A stretch of DNA of 64,000 nt, taken from contig OU612070.1 in assembly GCA_914767715.1 (NCBI GenBank), forward strand, positions 27,826,025-27,890,024, read 5' to 3'. Shown piece after piece: positions 51,270 to 61,818 of the stretch. How positions within the stretch are numbered: the stretch's first letter is position 1; every line of letters starts with the position of its first letter. The DNA comes from Membranipora membranacea. Its lineage: Eukaryota; Bryozoa; Gymnolaemata; Cheilostomatida; Membraniporidae. Both the position numbers and the translations under genes were made by a program. The notes beneath the pieces are model-generated. The model was given only the letters and a program-made list of their open reading frames with translations, was not told the DNA's origin and made no database searches.

Positions 51270-53455
51270 AGTGTATGTGAAAGACCTTTCCGCACGAGAT
51301 GGTACTCATAATTTGTCTCCAGAGCCGGAACTTTTTATGATAAGAGACAATCATTAACCAATAAACATTGAAATAAACACAGCCATTTACCCTCAGCACT
51401 TCCTTCACTACTATAAAAATGTAAAGAACACCTATAACACAAGATCACACATATTTTGTTGGATGAGCCAGATCTAAGCACATGCAACACCACCATCATC
51501 ATTTTTTTTCCTTAAAACTATTCGTAGTTGTGACTGAACACAACCAGTTCGCTCAAATTGGATTGCTAATTTTATTGTCGCTTCACAAGGAAGAATAGAT
51601 CTGTGCTGTTAAATGAGTATGCAAACTACAGATAGCTGTTGTTCCTGAGTACGTATGATGAATTTAGAGTATGTGACAATAACTTAAAATTATTATTCTT
51701 CAGTACTGTAGTCAAAATCTAATGGCCTTTACTGTGGCCAAACTTAATTTTGCCGATGCCGGTAAGGTTCTTTGAGTTTATAAATGTGATATCGGCGTCA
51801 ACAGTGAATGTCTATTGCTTCCCCGACCTATACACAGAAACAGCAGCTTGAAAAAAAAATTATTACTGAGATGTCTAAAACTTTTTAAACTTAATTGCGT
51901 CCGATGAAGACCATCCTCTTTTTAGTCATGTTGTTTTCAACTGTGCAAAGGTATCCTCTCGCCTACATACCATCTATTGCCCACCAAAGTGCAGGACAGG
52001 AAAGCATTTAAAGAGCTTTTTTCCATACTACACTTCAGCTCACAACAGAATTTAAAATCCAATCCTATCACCTGTTGTTACAATGATTGTTATAATAAGC
52101 CAAACCAAACCAGAACACGTCATCATCTGAGGAAATGGAACTACATGTAGTGATGAAGCTACAGAGGAAAAAGGATGGAAGCATGTGACTCTAAAAATTT
52201 CCAAAACTGGAAAATGAAATACCGTGGCCAAACTTATTTTTGCCGATGCCGGTAAGGTTCTTGGAGTTTTTGAGTTTATCAATGTGATATCGGCGTCAAC
52301 AGTGAATGTCAATTAGAGTGATATTTGAAAAGTACAATTCCTGTAATGATCATTATTATTTTTCTTATCGTTACATCCACATTATTCTTATTCAATAGTT
52401 AATAATTCCCATAAAAACTATTTCAGCTTCTATCTATACTAGGTGGAGCCCTGCAGACATCTCTATACTTCTCAAGATAGTGCAGCACACTCAACAGTGA
52501 TTACTGTATAATTGACAATGTCTCCTTACAGAGGGATTTTTTAGTCATTGCAGAAGGGATTGTTGCTGCTCATTAAATTCAGAAATTTCTCTGGCTTTCT
52601 AAATTTTGTGGCTCAGACTGGTTTCTATACTAATAGCCATTATTCATACTAAACCTTAGCTCATACCAACAAAAATTTATTGCAGGCTGCGGAGGTTTGT
52701 GCTTGTGAGCAGCTATGAAACTATGATGCATATGAGCACGCAATTCTCGGCTGAGTCAAGCAATAATGCTGGTGATCGTTTGGCCGGCATTTATTTTCCA
52801 GTCTTGGAAATTATTAGAATCACTGCTTCCATCCTTTTTCTGTAGTTTCGTCATTACATATAGTTACATTTTCTCAGATGATGACGTGTCCTGTTGTAAT
52901 AACTACTTTTTCACACTGCTGTGTCTGTGAATAGGCCAAGGAAGCAATTGACATTCACTGTTGATGCCGATATCACATTGATAAACTCAAACAACCTTAC
53001 CGGCATCGGCAAAATTAGGCCATTAGATTTTGACTACAGTACTGAAGTATAACAATTTTAAGTTATTGTCATATGCTCTAGATTCCTCATACGTACTCAG
53101 GAACAACAGCTATCTGTAGTTTGCATACTCAATTTACAGCACAGATCTATTCTTCCTTGTGAAGCAACAATAAAATTGGCAATCCAATTTGAACTAACTG
53201 GTTGTGTGCAATTTTGAAGAAAAACCGATGATGGTGGTGATAAGATCATAATATTTTTGATATTATGTTATATGTATTCTTTACATTTTTATAGTAGTGA
53301 TGGACCGATGGAAGTGCTGAGGGTAAATGGCTGTGTTTATTTCAGTGTTTATTGGCCAATGATTGTATCTAATCATAAAAAGTTCTGGTTCTGGGGACAA
53401 ATTATTAATACCATCTAGTGCGGAAAGGTTTTTTACATACACTCACTTTATTATC
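51270..53455. repeat. Large imperfect inverted repeat (about 2.2 kb)
   Basis: GAGTGTATGTGAAAGACCTTT near 51272 is mirrored by AAAGGTTTTTTACATACACTC ending near 53446. The arms continue inward for at least 550 bp (51270-51850 against 52905-53450). A further inner pair (about 52085-52215 against 52790-52910) includes ACACGTCATCATCTGAG and its complement. A 100-bp block with TTTTGCCGATGCCGGTAAGG occurs three times (51740, 52228, and inverted at 53005). No frames of note. It may be a fold-back element or an inverted duplication. Confidence 0.75.
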
Positions 53456-54180
53456 ACAGTAGAACAACATCAATTTCTAGATTTTAAATTTGGGGCATGA
53501 CAGAGTAAATAAATTTTGTTGCGCTTTTTTTTGTCGCACAAGTAGAACATTTAAAAGGACACATACTTGCCATAAATATTGTGCCCAGACCTGTCATATT
53601 TTGTCGGAACTCCCCTAATTAGATTTACTAACTGCGAGTTAACCGTTCAAGTTCCATAATTGATTTTTTGTGTGATCATAGATTATGCTTAGCTCTTTGG
53701 TATGGCCAAGTTCCAGATTTACAGGACCAACCTGATAAATGTCTAAACCCTTCCTTTAATGTATGCTGTTTCCATTGATATGAATGTATATCAGTGGTTG
53801 TATCCCATCGCCAGAGAAAATACTCACTAAATTAGTGATTTCATACTCTAATGATAGAAAAATTAGATGAATTCTCAACATTGCACAGTGATCATATGCG
53901 ATCAACTAAACTGAAAACAATTAAAACCAACAACAATAGAGGTGGTGACTGACTACTCCAACCAGGTCTTGTCCCCTTTGCCCATATGCCGGTGGACTGC
54001 TACCCGCTGAGACAGAGCTGTCCTGAAACTCCGTGCTGGAATGGAAAACTGAAAATGATGCAGATACAGAATTGTCTCAGTAGTCCAACTACAAAAAGGT
54101 GTCTGGCAATCCACGTTCAGCCTAACTCCTGTTCAACTTGTCTAGTTCTAGTAACTTACTTGCTTACTTAGAGTAAACGC
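53456..54180. other. No supported feature
   Basis: A short frame at 53986-54170 (CYPLRQSCPETPCWNG) has some protein-like character, but there is no family match or splice context. Confidence 0.3.
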
Positions 54181-54189
54181 TTGATCTGG

Positions 54190-54392
54190 TGAAGGTCCCA
54201 GCGATGTTTCAGGCTCGTCTAATGGTAATGAGTCTGTGTCATAAATCGTATAACAAGATTTCCACCATTTGCTGGAGCCTCAATCTGCCACAGGAGGATC
54301 TACAAGTATCAACGAGTCACAACAAAGGTTAAAGGAAAAGGAAACAAAGAAGCTCTTTTTGTGGAGGTCAGTGCTGCAGTGAGGTATTAGGT
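54190..54392 (+). pseudogene. Possible relic of a THAP-transposase-like gene
   Basis: KVPAMFQARLMVMSL resembles FDMPSFQARVRLAV of the transposase at 24855-24992, and a later frame (YKYQRVTTKVKGKG) could echo its next exon. Stops and a frame change lie between. The match is short and the call is tentative. Confidence 0.25.
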
Positions 54393-54555
54393 ACTGTTGG
54401 ATGTGCCTTCTAGTAGCCTACTACCTTAGTAGTGTCAAATTTTGTTGCTGATTGATTACATTATATGACCCATAAATAAAACCTCTCAATTAAAAACTGT
54501 AAATGCTGGTGTAGACTAAGTCAACATGAGAATGAGATACAGTAGATGAGATGAG

Positions 54556-54696
54556 AGACCACAGTAGTGGTCTACTCCAAAACCTGGCAATGTTTGACTG
54601 TCCCCTTGAGTTTTTGTTGTTGAACAACAAAACAACAAAAACTCAAGGAGGCAGTCAAACATTGCCAGGTTTTGGAGCAGACCACTTCTGTGGTCT
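54556..54696. repeat. 141-nt hairpin with a third partial copy alongside
   Basis: AGACCACAGTAGTGGTCT...CCAAAACCTGGCAATG and CATTGCCAGGTTTTGG...TGTGGTCT form arms of about 60 nt with few mismatches around GAACAACAAAAC. A partial direct copy follows at 54697-54775 (AACTCAAGGGGCATTGCC, CCAGGTTTTGGAGAAGACC). Confidence 0.85.
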
Positions 54697-54779
54697 GTTT
54701 TGTTGTTCAACAACAAAAACTCAAGGGGCATTGCCAAAGACCCAGGTTTTGGAGAAGACCTGTGTTCAGAACACAAAAC

Positions 54780-55726
54780 CAAGAGAAATAGCTTGTGGTA
54801 CCAAATAAAAAATTTGAGACATCAAGTAAATATCAAACCATCCAAACTTGGAAATTTTTTGTTGTTGCTTTCTGCTACAAACATGGGGCTTCCGGTTAGT
54901 TTGATTCTTTTAGCTTGGGAACCAATCTAAACTAAGTTTTTCCCCTACCATTTTTCCATTTTCATAGGTGTTCTCAGTCTAACATTTATTTTTGTGAAGG
55001 CAACTCCTCAATTTCGCCTGTTGATATAACTGGGCAGCGGGGAGGGTGGGAGAGGGTAAGGAGGTAGCCTCTCTTGTCAAGCTCCCCCCCCCCACAACAA
55101 AGCTTTTCAAGACAATTAGTTTTTTACTAAATTTTATGCTCCCTATGTAGGCTGTTAGTACAGCCCTGCACTGCACGGCACAAAGCAGGCACAGAAAGAA
55201 TCTTATTCAAATATTAAGCAGGATGTTCTATCAGCATTCTTCTGGTAAATATCCTCTTTTGCCATATTTTACAGCTCAGTAAAATTATTTTATTTCTTTT
55301 CTGCATGCAGAAAAGATTTTAAATGAATTGTTTGGTCAGCACAAATAGACAACAGTCGATTTGGAAATAATTATTGGCGCAGCATTTTACTAAATTAGAT
55401 TTTATTGATTTTTGCCTGCATTAATTGCATTTTTTGATAGCTCATTCATTGATGCTGCCAAATTGTTCTAAGACTACCTCAATCCCATCATGATAACCCT
55501 ATTGATTCATGATTGAAGTGGAAATTACATTGTAGCAACTAGCAACTATGAAAACTGAAACTGATACATTATTGATCCTTGATGGGTTAAACAGAGTGAG
55601 CATAAGTTTGTCGAACCTAATAACTGCTCGGTTGCAGCATAATTAAAAATGGAGTTATAGATTCAAAAATAAATAATTGGGTTTTTGTAGGACAGTTTTC
55701 TAGTTTAAGGTTCAGATTGCTCCATC
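54780..55726. other. Upstream region of the NHL-PAN gene, no other feature
   Basis: Contains a half-motif GAAGGCAACTCCTC near 54998 and a C-rich run at 55084. Promoter elements for the gene at 55727 are not clear. Confidence 0.35.
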
Positions 55727-58700
55727 ATGCAGAGTGTAATCCTCCACATTTTTTTGTTGTTGCTCAGAGTATTTGAGTCCCACAGTTATATAATTCCTAA
55801 ACCAATACTTAATGACATGAGACTTGTGTATAATGGGTCTGGAAAAATTAGGGGTATGTGTCAACATCCTATTAATGACACAATGACAGCTGCCACCAGG
55901 ACAATAGAAGCTATATGTCAGCGCAAGACGACCCACCTTGTCTCTATATACGACGTATCTAAGAATAATCTTTCTATTGTGGACGAGTTTGGTGATTTGT
56001 CAGGTAAGAATTTTCATTGAAATTTAAGAAAGAAGAGAAGGAGCAAATGCAATATCCGCAAGTAAATACATAATCCTTGTTTGAAATTGTTGCAATTTAG
56101 CCGCTGTACAAGAACACAGTTTGTACAGTTGTATCTAGTAGAATAATAACTGCTCAAAACACATCATAGAAGCTGGATGAATGAATATTGGTAAACAAAC
56201 GGCAAGCTACACAGGCAATATTAGGGATATCTGATAAAATAGTGGTAATTTAGCTATGAAATAAAGATATATATATTATATATATATCAACCCAAAGTCT
56301 GAGCCCCCAGACCCCCGTCCGGCAACCCCCATTTTTGTTTGCACTTGCATAGTCTAATAACTTGAAGGTGTCTTTGCTTTATATCTTCTCATCTTAGTAT
56401 GAATGCAAATGAATTGCATTAAGCCCAAGGTAAATTGAAGACTAATTTTCCTTGATAATATTATTTGAGAGCCCTTTCTATCTGTTTGAGCTTTGCAATA
56501 CTTTCAGCACTTTCAATACTGATCTCACCGCTGAATTTATTCTGTTAAGGTTATACTAATGGACCTAAACAAGACGCTAGATTCGGACATCCTCTTGGTT
56601 GTACACCACATGGGGCAGATTCGTTGATCGTAGCTGACCATCAGAATGATGCATTAAGGCGTATAAATTTAACCAGCGGACACGTCTCAACGTTCGCAAC
56701 ATGGTCAGGTCCTATATCTGTGGTTAGCAAAAACTCAACTCATCTTTTTGCTACTTGCTGTACACCAACAATCCTGGCTCTGATTTCTGAGCAAGAAGTT
56801 CATTGGGAGGAGGACATGGCAGATCTGTATGGAATAGTAAGTCATTAAACTACAGAGTAGAGCATTGCATCATTTATTTTTACCCTGGGACACTCAGTTA
56901 GTCTTCAGCTTGATTTTTAGTGACTACCATTGACGAGTCAACATAAGTCGGAGTCTAGTTACTGCAAGTTTGAGAGTGACTAAGTATCAGCTAGTACTAG
57001 TTCTTATTAGCCGGGTCCAACAATATGTAAAAGTTAGCGATAAGTTTCACTGTTTCAAGCATGCTCAGGAAGGAAGGATGTATTCAGTAGTTTGTAAATT
57101 AATTATAAGCTGTAAATGACAGCAGTCAATAAAATTTATTAACAAGAAAAGGCTTCATGATATTTCAGGATTCACAAGCTGCACTACTCTGGTCGTTGTT
57201 TGCTGCTCATGACCTCTCCGGAATGTTCTCAGTATGGTGGTTAGGCAACAGGACAACACAGCTGTTTGAGCATCAAAAGGACCAAAATCCTAAAGGATTG
57301 GTGAAAATTGGGTTATCGAGTAAGTTGCATATGTTTGCGCTGTAGAAGTTTTTTCAACCATGAACATCAGCGTTTGCATGTAAAAGTGTGGCCAGCTTAG
57401 TTGAATTCATTACAGCCAGGATTTTAGTGACTATTCCAGTTATTAAAAATAGTGACTTGACATATAAAGTATTATGTGACAATCCTAATAAACTAATTAT
57501 GACACAATATGTTGGTATAAATGTTACAGTTTATGTTGATGGTGAACTGCAAGGAAGTCAACCATTTACAGCTGGTACAGATCTCGGTTCTCATCTTCTC
57601 CTAGCAGCTGGTGACAGGTGAATATACACCTATATCTATAAGCTATAGCTATGGCTTTCACTATAAGCTATATCTAGAAGTTATATCTGTAAGCTATAGC
57701 TATATCTATACACTATAGCTATATCTATATGCTATAGCTATAGGCTATATCCATAAGTTACTATCTGTAAGCTGCTATGACGAAGACCTACAACATCAGT
57801 GTTAGATGGCCCCCCTTTATATCTGACTCTGTGATGTATCTTTTGTTGTTATCACATCTTAATTTGAATGGGATGATAAAATTTATCAATTTTCTCAATC
57901 GGAGCTTAATGTTCATGAAAAAAAGTGCACAAATATTTGATCCTACAGGAAAGATTTGGGTTCAAACGCTGGTTTTTGGGACAGGGTAGAATTACTTCAC
58001 TGGGCTTGGTCGTTGGCTCTTACAAAAGTATATGACCTAGCTCCAGATTTTTGCTAATCACAATATCCGATATGGCCTGTTTCCCATCGATCTTAGTCAG
58101 GTTGCAGAATCAACATAAAATAAAAATTCTGATCTAACGTATTTATTGTGAAGAAAATGATGAATTAAAAGATCTTGTATTTCAGCGGCTGTGTAATTAT
58201 GATAGACAAAAGTTACTGGTCAGTGACGGTAATCTCTGGAGCACTAGTAAATCCATCTGCTCTTGTCAAAGTAAAGAGTCAGGAGGACACGGTATACATC
58301 AGTGACGGAACAGCTATACTCAGGGCACAAGCAGGTGAGATCTAGATGTTATAAGATTGTGTTATTTAAAAAAGTCAATTATTCAATCACTTTACGATTT
58401 CGGTATTGTGAATTTCCTTATACCATACCAAGGAGTTAGAGACCATACCAACTCTTTGGTTGTATAATCACAACTCAAATATTATGTTGCTGAACTGATA
58501 CACCAGAAGATACCATTTTGATCTCATAACAAGAGAAGCTATTACTCAGTCATTGATTTTAAAGTTCTCCAGCTTTATATAGAATTTAAACTACTGCTGC
58601 CACTCATGCAAATTTGTGCTCATTGAATTCTGCATAGCTCCAATATAGTCAATCGAGACTTAAATCTCATAATTGTCACCTTATGGGCAAATAATTTGCA

Positions 58701-60174
58701 CAAACTGGGGGCATGAAATCTACGCACCAGTGTACAGTTGACACTAGTAAGACGGTAACTACGTCACCTGATGCGGTAGATAATTAATTTCATACCCTAA
58801 TTTTTACGCTCAGTTTGTGCAAATTATTTGCCCATAAGGTGACAATTATGAGATTTAAGTCTCGATTGACTATATTGGAGCTATGCAGAATTCAATGAGC
58901 ACAAATTTGCATGAGTGGCAGCAGTAGTTAAAATACTGAGATTGCAGCCTCATTTTATTAGTTTTGAGCTATACAGAATTCTATAAGCACACATTTGGCT
59001 GTGTGGCAGCAGTGACTATAAGCACACATTTGGCTGTGTGGCAGCAGGGAGAATGGTGGCAGCAGTGGTTTAAGCTCCTTTGCTAACTGCTACTGTCAGT
59101 AACCCTTCCTACCACAAACAATAATATTTTTTTACCTCATGTTTACAACTAATGTATTCAAAAGAAATATATATTTGTTTTTTTTTCACTTTCAGTTTTA
59201 CCAGTGCAGTTTGTTTGGGAATGGGGCCAAAGACTTCCTTCAGTACAGAGTACTGTACAAACCACACATAGCAGCCCTCATACTGATGTATCTGATATAG
59301 ACAGCATCAGTTATCAGATACTGAACAGTACCATAACATCTACCATCTCAGCCACGACTCCAACACCCCAAACAATGACTGAATTAGGTGGTACTGCGAG
59401 TAATGAGTTTGATGGCACTAGTACCGAGTCTGCTGGTGGCACTGCCAGTGCAAACCTTATTATTTGCAACATAGCAAATTCAGGTACTTTTGCTTCTATT
59501 ATTTGTTATAATGAGTTGTTGTTTGTGAGAGGTTATCCTCTTAATCTAGAAGGGAAGACCATTTCTAGTATGACAGTGTATTTTTTAAGCACTAAAGGAA
59601 ATTATACAGGGGACGTAAGAAGTAATTAAGATGACAGCGACTTCCGGATGGAAATAAGGCAGTGGGGTAGCTTGGCAGATTAAGTCTAGTATTTTTCTAA
59701 TCATCACTTATTAAGGGCTTGAGTTCTTAGGGTCCCTGAGACCTTAACCCAGATTGATTGTGCCAGGCCCGTCTCAAAGACAACACAATCGTCAATTTTC
59801 CTGTATTTCCTGCCATATGCATTGTACCGCCATTGCATGTATGACTGATGTTTAGGTATTTCACTATTATGTTTATAGATAGCTCAGTCCTTTACAAAGC
59901 TGCGGCAGCCTATATATGCCTTACAACTGACTACCAGTTCAAGGTAGAATTCATGGACAGGGAGATGTGTGCTCTACTGTGCTCAAATCATAACCAATGT
60001 GGTGGTTTTACTTTCAATATAATGACAGGTGAGACTGAGGGTGGGTATAAGAGTGAAATGGGTGGGGGAATTTTATATATTGAGTACCTTAATAAAAAAA
60101 AGATGTCCTTCTACATCAAACACGTGATAAAGAGTACTGCTTCAATAGCTCTACGATTCTCCTCAAAGGGCTGA
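55727..60174 (+). CDS. NHL-repeat and PAN/apple-domain extracellular protein
   Basis: Exons 55727-56003, 56550-56836, 57169-57319, 57416-57617, 58186-58334, 59196-59483 and 59879-60028 all join GT-AG in matching phase. The start has a signal peptide (SVILHIFLLLLRVF). Exon 2 carries an NHL-type propeller blade (ARFGHPLGCTP, LIVADHQNDALRRINLTSG). Exons 3-5 continue the propeller with weaker repeats (TVYISDGTAILRA). Exon 6 is a Ser/Thr-rich linker. Exon 7 is PAN-like (CLTTDYQFKVEFMDREMCAL, NQCGGFTFN). Reading on past 60028 gives a stop at 60172. A cryptic acceptor at 60142 would instead add EYCFNSST, restoring the last PAN cysteine, then a hydrophobic tail. Likely secreted or membrane-held, with protein- or glycan-binding roles. 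The specific function is unknown. Confidence 0.8.
57640..57780. repeat. CTATAGCTATAT-type simple tandem repeat
   Basis: Irregular repetition of CTATAGCTATATCTATA and AAGCTATAGC, largely self-complementary. It starts about 20 bp after an exon donor of the NHL-PAN gene. Confidence 0.8.
58591..58927. mobile_element. MITE with 117-bp near-perfect inverted arms
   Basis: CTACTGCTGCCACTCATGC at 58591 is mirrored at 58909-58927. The arms (58591-58707, 58811-58927) match essentially base for base. TTAAA flanks both ends (58586-58590, 58928-58932). The centre is 103 bp with no coding. It lies in the intron before exon 6 of the NHL-PAN gene. Identical arms suggest recent insertion or ongoing arm correction. 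Confidence 0.85.
58980..59050. repeat. Tandem 37-bp duplication
   Basis: ATAAGCACACATTTGGCTGT followed by GTGGCAGCAG occurs twice in a row (about 58983 and 59020). Confidence 0.7.
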
Positions 60175-60240
60175 AAACCTTATCTGTTTCTCTGTTTTTT
60201 TATACTTTGATTGATGTTATATGCCAGAAGTAGAAAAAAA

Positions 60241-60292
60241 AAGGATTAAAAAATAAATAATAAATAAATGAAAAATAAAGTATTTAAAAAAA
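60241..60292 (+). terminator. Poly(A) signal cluster after the NHL-PAN gene
   Basis: Several overlapping AATAAA hexamers (AAATAAATAATAAATAAATG, then AAAATAAAGT) lie 70-110 bp after the last plausible stop codon. Confidence 0.5.
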
Positions 60293-60299
60293 TATGATA

Positions 60300-61399
60300 T
60301 GATATCATTATGCATTATATCAATGTCTTATATATGTCTCATCAGCTCTATATCTGTACAGAATGTCAGCTCTGATTTTGTACCCAAGGTTGTTCCTTCC
60401 CGAAATTACTTTGCTGAGTTAGTCATTTGTTTCCGAAATTTTTGAGTATTGTGATCTGGCGGAATAATCTTGGTATTTTTTACTGGTTTTATCATTATCC
60501 ACCAATTATTCCTGTTGTTGTTTACTTACTCAATATTGTACAATTATGCATGTTTATATTATCAATTTATTTTCTGTTAAAATGCCTTTCATGAAGTGAA
60601 GCTGAGCACAACCTTAACATTATAGTGGTGATTGAAATCATAAAGTTTTGTATTTATTGTAATGGAATTGGATTTGGATATTGAGAAACATTAAAAAGTT
60701 ATTTATTGTGAAGTATTTGTATAGAAATATAAAAATAATTGACCTAACAAATGGTATGTGGTTTATGGTGAGAGTAAACTTCCTTTGAGACTGTGTAAGA
60801 TCTATATTTGTCTACTTTTTAGATAAGCAGACATTCTATTAGGATTTTTTCATAAATACCACTGACATAGGAAAAAGAATGCATCAAAAAAGGGAAAACA
60901 ATATCAAGAAGGAGGAGGTGAAACTGAAAATAAGATATTATGTCATAATACCTTTGTAACACTGCTACAAAAATCAGCTCTTCTGTAAACAACTAACAGG
61001 CCTCAACAGTAACAGCTGATTGAAGCAATACAGAAATGTTATCAGCTAGTCAGTCAATTCATAATCACAAGGCAAAGAGGAGTGAGTGTGGAGGTGGTGT
61101 GAAAAATACAGTGACATGGGAAAAAGAAATCTATATTACATGGGTAACTATAGCTATAACTACATTTTTGTGAATCAAATGTGAAATTAATTTAATTTAA
61201 TCTTTATAAACTTTTGTGTCTATTGAGCTTAAAATAAACTATAACATACATCAAAAAATGGATACAGTATCCAAACACTTTGACAACTTGAAACTGGAGC
61301 GCAAGTAAATAATAAGAACCAAGCAGGTGTTTGGAGACACAGTCAGTAAAATGACATACTTAGCTTCTTGTGTAGATTAAAAATCAGTTGTCATATCAC
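60300..61399. other. Intergenic, no feature seen
   Basis: AT-rich spacer between the NHL-PAN gene and the SINE upstream of the second ADAM gene. Confidence 0.4.
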
Positions 61400-61625
61400 A
61401 CGCCACATCCCGAAGCATCGGCGGTAAAATGTTATTTGCCTTAGGCGCTAGGCCCCAATATCTGCACCAGGTTGCTCTCTGCTTGCAGGCAGGCCGGAAC
61501 ATACCTTGGGGCAATCCAAATCTCTTTAGTCAATGGACTGCAGTGGGACATGAACCAACGAACTTCAACATTTGCATACTAAAGGTACGGCGCTCTAACC
61601 AACTAAGCCAGCTCCTACTCCTACA
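61400..61625 (-). repeat. tRNA-derived SINE
   Basis: On the minus strand, 61618-61543 reads as a tRNA-like head: A box TGGCTTAGTTGG, D-stem GAGCGCC, an anticodon-type stem-loop CGTA-CCTTTAG-TATG (UUU in the anticodon position), and a B box GGTTCATGTCC. The acceptor stem does not close, so it is not a functional tRNA. A body of about 140 bp follows (GGCCCCAATATCTGCACCAG on the plus strand). It lies about 200 bp upstream of the second ADAM start codon. Confidence 0.6.
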
Positions 61626-61818
61626 GCGTGTCCCAAACCCTGCTAAGTCCTCACAACAATGAATGTAACTCTGTCATTGCATACATCCCTACACCTAAAC
61701 ATACCGCTGGACACTATAACTCATTTTCGAACAGTTCATTTACTACAAACTTACACAAATGTTCACAGTCAGGTGAGAAAGTTGTGTATCGATCCATACG
61801 GGGAGGTAACTTACAAAA

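Noticed and set aside
54516-54930. Overlapping frames around the 54.6-kb hairpin
   Set aside because: They arise because the arms and a third copy repeat the same sequence in both orientations.
61543-61618. Functional tRNA gene
   Set aside because: A and B boxes are present, but the acceptor stem does not pair and the T arm is altered. A longer SINE body follows.
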